A DNA stretch of 64,000 nt from Rusavskia elegans (lineage: Eukaryota > Ascomycota > Lecanoromycetes > Teloschistales > Teloschistaceae). The translations under genes were made by a program, and so were the position numbers. The DNA is taken from contig SAUG01000117.1 in NCBI GenBank assembly GCA_011316305.1, positions 124,001 to 188,000 of the forward strand. The letters run 5' to 3'. The notes beneath the pieces are model-generated. The model did no database searches and had not been told where the DNA came from. It saw only the letters and a list, made by a program, of their open reading frames with translations. Below are positions 42,312-54,949 of this stretch, piece by piece (position 1 is the first letter of the stretch; the number at the start of each line of letters is the position of its first letter).

Positions 42312-43573
42312 CTACAGAGCAGCTGGACCTTGCCTTGCACGGCTCTGGGCTCGAAGCTTTGCGGCCAAGTCGACCTTTTCCATCTGTAGTAGACGAACGA
42401 ATTAGATAGGCTAATGCGTAAAGGGTATGTGGTTTCAACAATACAATATCGTTGGAGGCGTACCTGTGCTTTGATGCCTCTCGCAAGAGCTTGTTGATAC
42501 TGTGCCTCCAAGTCTTTTTTCTGAATCTGACTCTGTCGGTGGTATCAGGACAAGGTAAGCGACATGTGCGTTGCAGTATAGAAGCTAACTGGAACGGAAA
42601 TGAATGGGTTCACATACCTCGATATCGTCGTCACTGTAAGACTGATGACTACCGACGGAGGACGGCAGCTGAGCTCCTGTGGTAGTTGCTGAGGCGTCCG
42701 TGGCATCGGGATGAGGAGACTCGGTCTTGATTTGGCGACGGCGCTTGGGTGCTCTCTTCGACTGTGATGCATTTGGAAAGTTCTCGCCACTCACTTCCTC
42801 AAGGTCTGTGCTTGAGGTGTTTCCAAGAGTCCGCTTTGTCCTATGGCTTGCGGCTGTTGCAAATATTTCAGGGCTTGCAGAGCCCGTGGACGTGTCGTCC
42901 TCTTCCCATGTCGACTCTTCGCTGTCGACCGGTAATGCCTTATCTCGTGAAGGAGCTCTATTACGAGCCCTACGAGATCGTCCTGAGGAGAACGCAGCGT
43001 TGTTACCAGTATAGTAAGCCGGCAAGGCTCGAATTTGACTTCGGGCTGCGGCTCTCTGTTACTACTGGTAAGCTTGATGACCTCTTCTGTTATGCTACAA
43101 GATATGACTGACCTCATCCGGGAACGCAACGGGCTTGTTCGGGAAGTCGAACGTCGGACCATGCCAAGCTCGCAGGTGTAGACCATGTTCGGCATTGGTA
43201 TGCCATTTCACGATGTAATGTTGATGAGGGTAAAGTTCAAGCGTGTGGTACCAACATCCATCGTCCCAAAGTCGTATTGCCAGCGGAGCATAGCGGTACC
43301 TTCTCTGGCTCAACGGCTTTTTCCCAGTACTCTGAACAGCAAGTAGGACCTGAGCTTGGTTGGCGTGTCCCTCATTACGACCAAGATTGAAAGTAAAAGG
43401 AGGAGGGTTGCTGCCCGGAGGCCAGCGCTTTCCTGCAACCTTTAGGTATGCGATACCGGGGTCGTTGACGGTTGGAAGCCCAGTGTTTTCACGGGTCTGT
43501 AAATGTGCATATACATAAGCTTTACGTGCCTAGGAGAGTTGCTGATGAGAAGATAGAAAAGCCAACCTACCAT
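42312..43573 (-). CDS. Family 2 member a, 321 aa
   Basis: Five minus-strand exons: 43573-43571 (ATG only), 43496-43113, 43055-42618, 42532-42464 and 42383-42312. All joins are phase 0. The N-terminal domain (residues 2-129) has the family pattern KRWPPGSNPPPF, VLLAVQSTGKK, YAPLAIRLWDDGCWYHTLEL, GLHLRAWHGP and KPVAFPDE at the exon end. A polar linker rich in Arg/Ser follows with a nuclear-localisation-like run (KRAPKRRRQ) and acidic patches. The C-terminal 46 residues are helical (QIQKKDLEAQYQQAL, MEKVDLAAKLRAQSRARQG) and match member c. It is probably nuclear by composition. No known domain is recognised. The one-codon first exon is tentative. Confidence 0.74.
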
Positions 43574-44725
43574 TCTGCTTCGTTGTAAGTTTCTTGGGAA
43601 TACTTCTAAAATCTGCTGGTTCGTTGAAAGCCTTGTTCTTTTGCTAAGAATAGTTGCTGGTATGATGACTACCTTACTATGATGTCACAAGTATAAGATG
43701 TTGTGCTGTAGGATGTTTGTACGTGGAAGAGAGATGATAAAGAAAGAAGAAAAGCGATGGAGAAGAAGGCGGGTTTTGTAGGGTGGGACTGGTTAGGAAC
43801 CAAGACATGATGGACTGATGAAGGACCAGAGATTCACTGGACTTCACCATTATGTACTGCGTTAAGGTGCTGTCAATTGTACGTGAATGATCCTTTCCCA
43901 GCTGTCGTCATTGGGGATCGTAGCTGGGGTGGTTTTCCCGGGTCGGTCTAGTGTATGCGAGCTTATCTTACGAGTCTACGCCTCTTGGACGCGGAGATAC
44001 AGTCTCTTATAGCCATCTGAAGGTGTCAGCTGTATGTTTAAAACACCATGGTGAAGATGCATCAATCTGCAAAAGGGTCATGCCATCATCAAGATCATAG
44101 ACAAGCAAAAAGGCGGGATCCGGAGCTGAATTAGCTGCCCTCAAGAGCATTGAGTCGACGAACACGCAGTATATCCTTCTTTCTGTCGCATCGACAGGAT
44201 TTTGTCACTGGCAGGAAAATCTAGCTATTTACACCTCAATATGTCCATCTCGCTTCCGACTTGCGTTCAGGGGTAAGCTTTGGAAAAGGGGTTTGGGTGG
44301 CATCCTGTCATTATTCCCTTCGAAGCATCCCCAAATAGACTGTCTTGACAAATGTAATCGATTGCCTGCTTCTAGACTCCCTATCATCGTATGTGACAGG
44401 TGTTTCGCGTTCGTCAATGTTCATAGAGCCATGTAGTGTTGACCAATACCACAGGCGAAAGGTCGTTTGAGTTTTGATCATGATATTTGACATCTCCAAA
44501 CTAGATTAGACGTGATTTCGAAGCTTCGTGGATTGTTTGACCGACGTAGAATTTCGTAAGCGGAATATTATGACGGTATGATGTCGAAAAGGAGGTCTTG
44601 GCAGGGGCTGCGTTCGTGGGAGCACGTGATCGTGGCCGGCGCGTACTAGGGTCTAGTGTGTTATCGGATATAATGAAACTTTTACGTCGCTGTCCTTCGC
44701 TCTTGCTTTGGGGCTTCGTCTCCGC
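43574..44725. other. Intergenic
   Basis: No supported gene. Short frames at 44229-44499 minus are not convincing. Confidence 0.4.
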
Positions 44726-46789
44726 TTAGATTGCTCCTTCCCCTCGAGGTCCATATTTGGATGGCTTCGATCTCGTCGCGGTCATTGAAGTCGGCCGGTT
44801 TTGCTCTCCATTCTTGTGGCGCGAACGCGCAGCGCTTCCTCCGTTGGTCAGAATTCGTTCGACTCTGGAGGTAGCATTGCCGTTGACAGGTGTAGGCTCG
44901 GTCGCAATTGCCATTGGTCTCTTGGTGAGTCTTTTGACGACCGACTTGCCGGATGATGCTAAATGTTTGTCGATGCTCTTGGGTTCGAGGTCTGGACCTG
45001 TCAAGTCTATCACTTCACATAAATCTGTCACGTCCGGGCCCGCCTGTTGCGTCCTTGCACTTAGCTTTTGGTTTGTTTTCAACTGAGATAGAGTCTTCTC
45101 TCTTTCCATGGTAAGGTGAATCCTTCCTCTTTCCCGCGTTGTAGTTTCCTGGGATGGGTCCTCCTGTGGTTTCATTTTGTTAGCCAGAGTCATCACGTTG
45201 AGCCTTTCCCCTTCTATGAATCTGACTCGCCTCTGTTGTACTTTTCTTGTACCGCGCTAAGGAGCGCTGGATGCTGCTAGTGACTTCATCCGGCCGATAC
45301 TATCAAGACGCTTTCTTAGCATCTCTCGTGGAAGGGGGCATCAGCGAGATGCCATACCACTATTTTATGAGTTCTGACCTGCTCAGATCCCTCATTCATT
45401 GACAAGCGTCTTTGATCCGCACTTCTCCTCGAGCTCTTCTCGGATACACCCTGTACCAATGTAGACGACTCATCAGGAGAACTCATGCGCCAACGTAAGC
45501 TTCCTCTTTGGCCCAGTCCTACAGAGGGCGATGGGGTATTGGCGGTCTTGATGGGGAAACTTTCCTGATAGTCTTGTCGTAAGTAACTCCGAAGAGCCCT
45601 GGCTTTTTCAGTAGGGGTTTTGTTTGAAGGAGTCCGTTTGCTACGCTTGGACTGTTGCGCTACTTCCAGGTCCTCGACGCGAGACCAATGTTTTCGAGTT
45701 TACCCACTAGATGCTTGACTGAAGCTGTCGAAATGATGGGATTGACAGCGTTCTGAGGATCCGCCTTAGAGTCGATTAATCCTCCATCATGCAGAAGTAG
45801 TTGTGCACGAGACCGAGGAGAATTTACACCATACAGTTCATGGCTGAGCATCGAGAGTACGGGATAATCGGAGACGTCTTTTGCAGACACCATCTCCGCA
45901 ACGAGTGCGACTTGCAATCCTGCCTGGGCGGCTTTCTAACTCACCGTCAGTCGTACTCATGATCAGGCGCTTAGAAGACAATACTCACTGCGATTGGGTA
46001 TGTGGGAGCTTGAAGGCCTCTCGCAATCGCGTCCATTGGTGGTGGCGAAGGAGAAGGAGCTAAGAACAGCGATTCTGAATCTTGAGGGAAATCTATGGGC
46101 ATTGAAGGCAAATCCGGCCCTTCGCTGCTGTCTGTTGCTGGCAATGCTCGGGTTCGGGGCTTTATGGGTCGACGCCTTGGTCTTGATCTCTGGACTCCTC
46201 GTTCCGAATGCCTCTTACTTGGACTTCTTGGCCTACTTCGACGGAACGAATCTGGTGTGAGCCCGACGGGACAGCCTGCAGGCCGGCTTTTAACTTGGAA
46301 ACCCTATGGCTTGGTTAGATCCTGGACCTGCCAGCAGAGATCGTTGAGAAGATCTTACATTCTCTGGAAAGGCTATTGCCTTTGTTTGTGTGCCTTCCCT
46401 GAGTCCACGCCAGAGTTTGTAATGGGGTCCTGTTGTTGACTGGGAAGTCGGCACGTACTCCACCACGAACCGATCATCCCCAAGATAGACGGTCAAGTAC
46501 AGCAACCATTCATTCCAATTTCGCATGTACAATCGGACCACTGTCATAGCTCGCGGATCGCGCGGATCGGGACGGCTTCCTTGGGCGTTGGCAAGAACGG
46601 CGATCCGAAAATTTCCTTCACGATCTTCTGGCCCAGGCTTGAAGCAGAATGTTGGACTTGGACCATTGGGTATGAATAAGTATGGATAAAAGTGCATGGC
46701 CGCCTCTAGGACGCCGTGGTCTTTTCATCATGAATAGCAGAGACAAAAGGACCTTCGATGTCAGGCTGGGCGGCTGCATTGACCGCCAT
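44726..46789 (-). CDS. Family 2 member b, 583 aa
   Basis: Six minus-strand exons: 46789-46753, 46705-46359, 46303-45989, 45935-45708, 45672-45379 and 45256-44726. The joins keep frame; the fourth intron would be only 35 nt and is the weakest call. The N-terminal domain has IEEAAMHFYPYL, SPTFCFKPG, NFRIAVLANAQG, MTVVRLYMRNWNEWLLYLTV, HYKLWRGL and KAIAFPEN at the exon end, aligning with member a. The linker is very basic and Arg/Ser-rich (RRSRPRSPSKRHSERG). The C-terminal part includes EVIDLTGPD, a typical SUMO-interacting motif (hydrophobic core plus acidic residues), and more basic stretches. It is probably nuclear; binding to SUMO is inference from the motif. Confidence 0.68.
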
Positions 46790-49700
46790 TGTGCACCGAC
46801 AAGGATGCAAACCCTGATTGAAAGAGACAAGTTTGCAGTATGGCACAGCGTGTCAAGCTGAACAAGGGGCTTTGTGGGTGGATGGTGGGAAAGGAGAGGT
46901 GTGGGAAGGACAGAGTTGGCGGGGACCAATCTTTGGCGCCCCGTATCCCTACATGATGAGATGAGATGGTGAATGTATCTTCCACGCGGCAGCTAGACGC
47001 AGCGAATCAGGTTGCCGACGAGCCCGAGTCATGAGCACCATACCCCTGTCGTCCTGCAGAGGAGGCTATCTACGGAGTTGTGATACAACGGACTGTTATG
47101 TCTATGGTATCTTTGCACCCAGGAGGCTCTAAGCAACAGGATTTCAGGTATCGACGGCATCTGACGCTGCGTGCATGCTTTTCCAAGCAGGGGAACGCAA
47201 GCCCACCATCCCGAGCATCATCTTGAGCATCTTCAGCCTGTGCACTATCCTTACCCATACCTGCATCCGTGCATTTTTCGCACCAGATACCCTCCACCTG
47301 ACACCGTCGATCCATCAAGGCCCTCTGGACACAGCAATTGTCAGTCCAGGTCATCATACAGCCAGTGTACTATCTTGTGTGAGCTGCCTAAATGTTTACC
47401 TGCTGACGATCTCTCAGGCGCGCTCACAGAGCAAACTTTCACAAAACTTGGATCAAAACGATATGCACACAAGCCCCAATCCACCTGCACACATCCAGAA
47501 AATACTTCTCTTGAACGTCCATCCTCCACCTCAAGGATGATCTCCTGCTAAATCAGCAACCCACAACCGACGCTCCCCAATCGATCACCTTTCCTGTCTT
47601 GGCTAAGACTCTCCATTTTGCCGACCCCCGATCCAGTTTTAGCAGCATCATCGAGCCTTCTACAGACTGTACGATCATACGTTCGTTCGCCGTTCAGGAT
47701 CCCAAGTTTTAACAGTCGGAACAAGCAGACCACCGCACAAAACGGCTCCCGGAGCCCTTACGTCTGTCCCCTGCTTGCGGAAATCACCCAATCAGGCTCT
47801 GGGCTAAGGCAGTACTGTCCAAAAGATAATGCACTGTACACGCTCATTCTCCATCCTCCAGAAGCTCGAGTCAACTGAACTCAGCCTTGGACTACCGCTA
47901 GACTCCTCGGTTCCATCTACCCTATCCCTCTATCAGCGATCGATTGCAAGTTCGCTTCAGCGACTACAGATCTTGTCAGTCGACTTCCTCTTCGTCTACT
48001 GGCTCTCTTATTACGCATACAACAGCACTTGGGTCTGGGAAAGCGAGCAGACTACAGCTATCCACCAAATCCTTCCCCTGATTCTCGCTTGGGATTAACT
48101 GAGCATTGTTTTGTCGCAATGGTATGCAGACAGCTCCTATCTAATTTCACAGACTAGATGAGACCAGCTAGCTAACCTCGTTGACAGACTACCACGAGCA
48201 TCTCGCAATCGTTCAGATTCCCTACTCCCTCAACAGAGATCGATCCCACCGTGGGCATTTGCGACGATCTTTCTATTCCTTTACCACTTTCGATAGCTAC
48301 GGAAGTGGTTGTCTGGGAGTCATCTGGGCTATTCATGCCGCAGCCTCGTTGAGATGGTATCATTCCAATCTACAGACGGAAGGAAAGGCAAGCTAGCTAT
48401 TCTCGCTCACAAGCCGTAACGGACATTGCGTGCCACCTCGGTCCTCCTATCTCCCACCCCAACTCGTCCTTACACCATTGTTCTCTGCGATTTCTCTCAC
48501 CGGCACTACTGTGTCCTCGAATCAGCTTCACGCTATACGAATCACCGTTCGCGGGTTGACAATGGAACATAGCTTTCAAGATCTTGCGACGATAGCTTCT
48601 GCTATTGCTTGTTTGCTCCTGGGCGCAAGGCTCTAAGCGCCGCTGCAAGATACATCAGAGATCAATGCTCCAGCATGCTATCATGTGTCCAATTTTCGAC
48701 AAGCTATTATCGACCGACTATGTCTTTGGCCAAAGTATCCCTGTCGAAACGGTCTCTCAGAGCCACTGTCTCGTGTTCTCCGACGGCCTCCCTCCCAGCT
48801 TTCAGTTCTTAGCATCCGTCTACTATCCATTTACATGGGCTTACGACAATCTACTGATTGTGCAATACAAAGCGCTTCCCATTCACACAGTCAACCACAA
48901 ATGATGACCATCCGCATACAGGTACCGACACTCCATTACCTTTTCAATCAACAGCTGCGCCATGCAATATTCATAGGCTCGAAAGCCCACCGCCTGTGCA
49001 TACGATGCAACAGCTTGTCCATCCTCCCAACTCGAAACGCATTCAACGATTTTAAGCGGGTGTTATACACTCTTCTACGCCCAATTAAGTGAATTAGCAC
49101 CAGAGCTCCCACCAAGAAAAAAAAAAACGTGCAATGTTTGCTGCTTGAATTCGGACCGCTGGGGCCATCTTCACCGGGGGAACATCAAAGCTGCAAGCAC
49201 CCATATGACGATTTTGGGGCGGATATAGATCTGGTCCTCGTACTAAAAGCCAGAAGAAAGCACAACGAGACGCGGGCGCAGGGGACAGATGATCAACCAT
49301 GGATGACACCCATTTCTTCGTGATAAAGCCGACCTCCAATGATCAAAATTCGTTTAGGCGCCTTTCTTCAAATTCTTTCAGGGCTGAAAAGAGCATGTTT
49401 CGGGGGAATTTACGGATCTAGAGCCGCTCTCAAGTCCAGAGCGCCAATCTGGGAACCGCGATCATGGTGATGGCATTAGGAATGGTGTGTGGGTTAAAAG
49501 GGAATTCACAAGATGCTGCGAGGCTGCGAGGGAGGGGAGAACGATGCTGTAGATGACTACTTCTTTTTCTCCCTTAGACTAGTCCCATCATCGGGACCAC
49601 TGTGTCCTGGAGACATCTCGCAGTCAGGCAGGCTGAGGGTATGTTTACCACTCATTGCATATCATGCAATCTGGGTGGTGAAGTCTCGCCCGCCTACCGA

Positions 49701-50098
49701 GTGAAGGCATTATCTCGGCTCTGGTAGGACCCTTTGATTTCTCCTCCGTCGGGACTTCTGCTTGATAACATCCTAGTCTAGCTGACGGATGTAGCGGAGG
49801 ACACAGTATAGATAATGCTTTGAAGGTGCCCGATTGCTGTGTGGGACCTTCTACGTAATCTGCAGTCTTAACACGTAAGAGAGCTGAAAAGGGGAAGGCG
49901 CGACTGATCATCACAATGAATGTCAGTCAATGTCCGTGCAACAAGGAAGACCAAAAAATCCCCAACTCCTTCATCAGCTGATTATCTCTGTACTAATTTC
50001 CCCAACCCTTTCAGATGGACTTCCTTTCTTGCATCTCTGGCCCTGCTGTCATCCTCAGCGTTTTCTTATCTGAGCAAAAGCATCCTTAACATCTAATA
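46790..50098. other. Long gene-poor stretch
   Basis: About 3.3 kb. Short frames occur on both strands (for example 47171-47551 plus and 48397-48648 minus), but I could not join any into a coherent spliced gene or align it with the local families. A-runs lie at 49117-49128. It may hold heavily decayed family members. Confidence 0.35.
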
Positions 50099-51654
50099 AT
50101 GGACATCATGACTTCAGGTCATGCCACTAGAGGGCAACGGCCTCTAACTTCCCTCCAGATTACCCAAACCATGTCACTCACCAACATTTTGAACCCCAAC
50201 ATGGGAAATTCCAACCCCAATCCCGGGCCAACGACACACACTCAACATCTTCAACCCCAAGCACCTCTTCCACCAATGATATTACCACAGTCACGCCCAG
50301 TCTTCGGAACGCCAGATGTGGAATTTCTTTCCCAAGCTATTCAGCGCTGGCCACCAGGCTCTCATCCTCCTCCACCTTTCTGCCACAGACGCGACGACGA
50401 CGAGTATGGGAGTATAGCCGAAGTCTGTATACCCGTTTATCTGGACAGACCAGGAGAAGGGAGAAGATCCAAGCCGAGAGAGAGTACCATCCTCATCTGT
50501 ATCTGGGACAAGAACTACTACTATTACACCATGGTAGTCATGCAGCGTCGCTGCATCGTGGACCTGAAGAAGGATAGGGACCAAGGGCTTCATTGGTCCT
50601 GTTGGGATGGTCCGGAGGATGGGTTTGAAGATCAAGCAGTCGGGTGGCCGATGAAGGTGAGCTTGAATTTGAATTGGATAGCGTTGTCGGGGAAAGGATA
50701 CTGATCTGTCAAAAGGAACAAAAAGTTCTTACGGCGATGTTTGAAAGACGTTCTCGCAATGCGAATGTTACGGTAATTGGGCCAGTACGACGAAGACCCG
50801 CACCAGCATTGGATCTAGGTCGCACTCTAGAACGAACGAGCATTGCGGGACGGTCGCAGGCGCATGTTGGGTACCTATCGTCTGAACAGCGTCGAGTGGA
50901 AAACGAGACTAGACCACTAGTCGAGATCTCTTCCGACGATGGCGGGGATCGGATCACAACACGACCAACGAAGAAGACCCGTCCGAGCTATCTTTCTCGC
51001 TTCCGCGTACAATTTCGAAGTGCTAAAGAGATGAACGTCGAATCGGCCGAGCAGCAGGGACCTAGGCCAGTTTCCAAAGTCACTCATGCCAAACGACAAG
51101 CAAGCTCCGCCGGAATACCCTATGTCAATAACTCGTCCCAACGTCCTCGTCTTGGCGATGGTACTACACGACAGGGAGAAGTGGTCGCGTCGTCTGGCAG
51201 CAACTATGAGGTCACCGGATTATCAAGAAAACAGACGACAAATCGACCTTCGACGCCGCTGGTACGCAATCCGACGTTGCACCAACTTGCTGGCAGAGAA
51301 GGCTTCGGAGACCAACAGGCAGGCACAACAGGCTTTGAAGACCGACGGAGTGGTGATCCGAAGTTCGAGGTATGTCCAGACCGATTCCGAACAACATGTG
51401 TAGATTAGTCTAACACTTGATCCTCTTGGCCAGCGCCAAATTCAGAACCAGAAAAGAGCACGACAGATCCTGGATCTCGAACATCAAATGCAGAACATCG
51501 GATACCAGGTGGGCCGTTTGAAGGAAGAGGTGAGGCCTGGCATCCCCTATCTTGCTAACGTCTCGTCGTACGCTGACATACGGCGTTATAGCAGAAACAA
51601 GCGGATCTGGAGGACCGCTTCAATGCCAGCAGGGCTGCAGGAAAACGCGGGTAG
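50099..51654 (+). CDS. Family 2 member c, 456 aa
   Basis: Four exons: 50099-50656, 50716-51369, 51434-51529 and 51592-51654. All three introns (59-64 nt) are phase 0. After an Asn/Pro-rich N-terminus (NPNMGNSNPNPGP) comes the family domain: VEFLSQAIQRWPPGSHPPPPF, STILICIWDKNYYYYTMVV, GLHWSCWDGP and AVGWPMK at the exon end. The linker is basic and polar and has PLVEISSDDGGD, another SUMO-interacting-like motif. The last two exons encode a helical tail (RQIQNQKRARQILDLEHQMQ, then QKQADLEDRFNASRAAGKRG) that aligns with member a and shares its phase-0 intron. It is probably nuclear. No known family recognised. Confidence 0.76.
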
Positions 51655-52880
51655 CTGAGATGGCGTTTCAGTATCTAGAATGGGGTGTCAAGAATATAGG
51701 GAGGACGGAGCTTTGTAGATCCGTCATAGCGACGGTTATTGCAAGGAAGGATGCCTTTAGAGATTTGTGCGTTCATAGAACGGGGCAGGAAATCATCCTA
51801 TGGGACGATATTACTGCAATCATCCGAAGGGTGGTTCAGTTAGGTCATTCTGGGGCTCAAGGATCAGCTGTGTCTTAGACAGATCATGAGGGCTCGGAAA
51901 CGTCTTAGGTGTGTGATAGCAGAAGACAAGGATAATTGATTTCGATGACCCCATGCAATCACGACAGGAAGTACCTTGAGAGGGGCCCAGTGGATGCTTT
52001 TGTCGCCGGTGTCCCGAACACGTGGCCATCAGCTTACCAGTAGTCTTAGCATGGCTCTCGGTATTCAATGAAAATTTGTGTACCTTTGTTTGCACCATTC
52101 GTTCGATTTCGTAGTTGGTTTTGTGCCAGAGGGTTGGCTTAAATCCAAGGATGACGCTCATGTTCGGTTTCCCACCTGTGTTGCGGAATCTTTTTGGAGT
52201 TGCAAGACTCAGTGAAGTTGGAACAGACGATGTAGGAGCTGAGAGATGGTCTTTAGATCGGAAGGGGGCCATATTGGAGTTGCAGCTGGACGTGCTGTAA
52301 TGGTTGTGGCTCCAGTAATTCCCTTATGCGGCCCCCGATATTGTAATATTGGCTTGTACCATTTTCGATGGTGATGGATCGTTCCAGGACGTTTGTCTTG
52401 ATGCTGGGATATTGTTAGCGCTCTGGAAGGAGGGAAAAGCGTGAACGATGTGCGGATACCTCCAGAGAATTGGGTCTGGGAGAAGACTTGATATCTGTAG
52501 ACGCGATTGATTGAAAATGTGTACTTTCACGAGTTGGCTTTCGCTGTAAGCTTTCCAGATACTCACTCGTAGATGGAGAGTCTTTGGAGAGGTGAGCCGG
52601 GCTTGCGGCAATGATATCTGCGTTTACAGGACAGTAACGTTCGCTGCCCTCTCAAAGCTGTACGGGTATTACCGTGCTATCTTATTAGTAAGAAGAGGCG
52701 AAGGAGAGACGTCGCCATTAGTCATCAAGCACGACGGAAATCTAGCTTACGTGGTAGGCTAAAACTTTTCGCACAATGAAAGAAAATACTTCTCTTCTAC
52801 ACAGTACAGCAACAAATTCGCATTGCATACCTCTCTACCCTAACAGAACCTTACTTAACCGCCTTATCTTTTCATACATA
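51655..52880. other. Intergenic
   Basis: Downstream of member c. Plus-strand frames up to 51878 overlap its last exon out of frame and are not called. Confidence 0.4.
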
Positions 52881-53267
52881 ATGGCCTACGCAGGTTGTCC
52901 ACCGAACTTTATCGGAGCCTTGCGTTTGAGTCTTGTCTTGGAGAGATATCCAACTCAACTCTCTCACAACTTGCGGCCCAGCTTCTGCTACCTACGACCA
53001 AACGGCTAAGTTGACAGGGAGACAAAATAGATAATTCTCGTATACAAGGGTGGAATCTGTCCGTCTGGGCCCCGTAAAGCGTACCATCTTAGCCTCTTGA
53101 CCATGCATTGGTTTGGCCCGAGTGGACTATACTATTTTTGCACTATGGAGTTCAAGGGGAAGGGGTGCTACGTAGTACAATTCGATGATACGCGGCAATG
53201 CTAGAAGCTGTGGAACAGGTTGGGAGAGCTGCCTGACAATCACGAGGCTGTGGCTTTTCCTATGGCG
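52881..53267 (+). pseudogene. Family 2 member e, pseudogene with three in-frame stops
   Basis: One continuous frame from ATG 52881 (MAYAGCPPNFIGALRLSLVL) to a GTAAAG donor at 53268 covers the whole N-terminal family domain: RPSFCYLRPNG, then IILVYKGG, SGPRKAYHLSLLTMHWFGPS, LYYFCTMEFKGKGCYVV, KLWNRLGELP and EAVAFPMA. It is interrupted by TAA at 53007-53009, TAG at 53028-53030 and TAG at 53202-53204. The blocks align in order with members a, b and c, and even the exon-end position is kept. A basic frame near 53470-53650 could be remains of the linker. Confidence 0.68.
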
Positions 53268-54490
53268 GTAAAGGTGTCCGTCATTCTAAAAGTCAAGTAC
53301 TTACAGTCTCAAGCTCCCCTTGCCCGAGGATGATGCACCAACACAGCAACTAGCCTAGTCGAATGAAGGAGAAGGACCGGCACTGGGAAGTAATGCTAAG
53401 AAGCAGTCTTTCCTTGCTGTTCCTCCCGAGGTATATGCCGGATGGAAATATGTTCGTGGCATCGACGCACTTACATTCTCAAGCTTCCAGAGCTGGAGGG
53501 TGATAAGCCCAAAAAGCGAGGACTATCCTACGGAGATAATGAGTTGAAGAATGGGTCTTCCCAGGAACCGGAGACGAATATCCTTCCGGGGGAGGAAGAG
53601 CAGTTTCACCATACAAAGGTACGTTACCACGACACGAAATTTCCTCGGTCGTGAATGCTTCCAGCTGATGTTTCATGGCTCTACAGGAGTTCATCACGGA
53701 TGGTGAGGAGCATTCTGGACTGTTCGCTGGCTTTGGTGGTTGGATTCGAAGGAATTTGTTGTGGATCTGGAGCTAGATTGCGCTCATCCCGAGCTTTAGC
53801 ATTTCATGTCACATTCAAAGCTTGGATATACTTGCGAGACGGGCCGATGGAAAGCTCGATTGCTATGATCAGATGTGTAATGGCAGGGGATGGAAGTCAC
53901 GTCTCTGCACCATAAGTGCAAGGGTTGTAGGACTAAACACACCGGCCAATCAGGTGGCGCCGCTAGGGTGTTTCGTCTCATCTCAATTTCAACGACACTT
54001 CCTGTCTTATATCGTGCATTTAGCTTTCCTCTGAAGATAACAACAATATATAGGAAATGAAACAGTACTCTTTTGTCGTGTTTGGACTCTTAAAAATCGG
54101 GAATTTTCTGGACAGCTTTGCGGACATTGTATATGGTTCTTCGTTGGGTACGCAGCTCTGACCTTTCTATCATGCAATCGACAAACACAGCCATGATGGT
54201 CCGGAGGATCAGGGCTCTGTCTCGCAGAGATACTCTTGTTTCATAGAGGGCTATGTCGATAGCTTTGCTGATGGAGGAAAGGAATAGGTGCCTGGTCTGA
54301 CAAAGACCCGCGAAAGGGCAATCATGTTTGACGGCCCCTGTTTGACTTTACCGTCAATTCCTTACTGCATCGGCGGACACAGCTGCAACTTTATATACTC
54401 AAGTCTTTCCATAAACCCGCCCTATCAACTCTCTATTTCTTGCGCTGCCCTTATCGGCGCCTTCTCTTCTGCTGTCTTTTCTCAATTATC
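53268..54490. other. Probable remains of family 2 member e, then intergenic
   Basis: Frames at 53442-53654 (KLPELEGDKPKKRGLSYGDN) and around 53690-53780 could belong to the decayed 3' part of member e. No intact gene can be built. Confidence 0.35.
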
Positions 54491-54949
54491 TCATAAGGTA
54501 TTTCTGCGACGTCCACGGAGACTGTCTTTTTGTTTCGCCTCGATCTCCCCTAATGTCTCATGAATACAGCGAAATGCATCTCGCTGAGAATGATGGCGTG
54601 GTTGGTTTAAAAGCTCCTTCTCCTCTCGCAGTTCCTCTGGGTAGATGCGCGAGAAACGTGGTGACAGACGTGGGGATGGTGGAGGATCCGACGACGGAGA
54701 AGAGTAGGAGGATGACAAGGAGCTTGTCGATGCTGCTGCACGTATAGCATGAGGCATTATAGTTGTCTTTACGGTATTTACAGTCGTCGTGGTCGTCTCG
54801 GTCGCCGCGGTGAAAACGGTGGTGCTAACGGTAGTGGGGGTAGTTATGGTCGCAGGAGCGGTCGCAGCTCCCACAATAAAGGCACCGTATAAGACAGTGG
54901 ATGAGTTTGTCGCGTGCTCGACGCCGCGAGATATTCCACCTGATGACAA
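54491..54949 (-). CDS. Ser/Thr-rich open frame, 5' end unresolved
   Basis: A minus-strand frame, open well upstream of 54949 without an ATG, ends at 54491. It has a small hydrophobic/Ala segment (YGAFIVGAATAPATITTP), a Thr-rich run (ATETTTTTVNTVKTT), a Ser-rich run, and a charged helical C-terminus (YPEELREEKELLNQPRHHSQ, ETLGEIEAKQKD). It could be the last exon of a spliced gene. I do not recognise it and cannot place the start. Confidence 0.3.
   Translation of the reverse strand: MSSGGISRGVEHATNSSTVLYGAFIVGAATAPATITTPTTVSTTVFTAATETTTTTVNTVKTTIMPHAIRAAASTSSLSSSYSSPSSDPPPSPRLSPRFSRIYPEELREEKELLNQPRHHSQRDAFRCIHETLGEIEAKQKDSLRGRRRNTL

Noticed and set aside
47171..47551. Overlapping plus-strand frames of about 120 codons
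   Set aside because: Two frames overlap with equal support, neither resembles the local families, and no introns could be joined.
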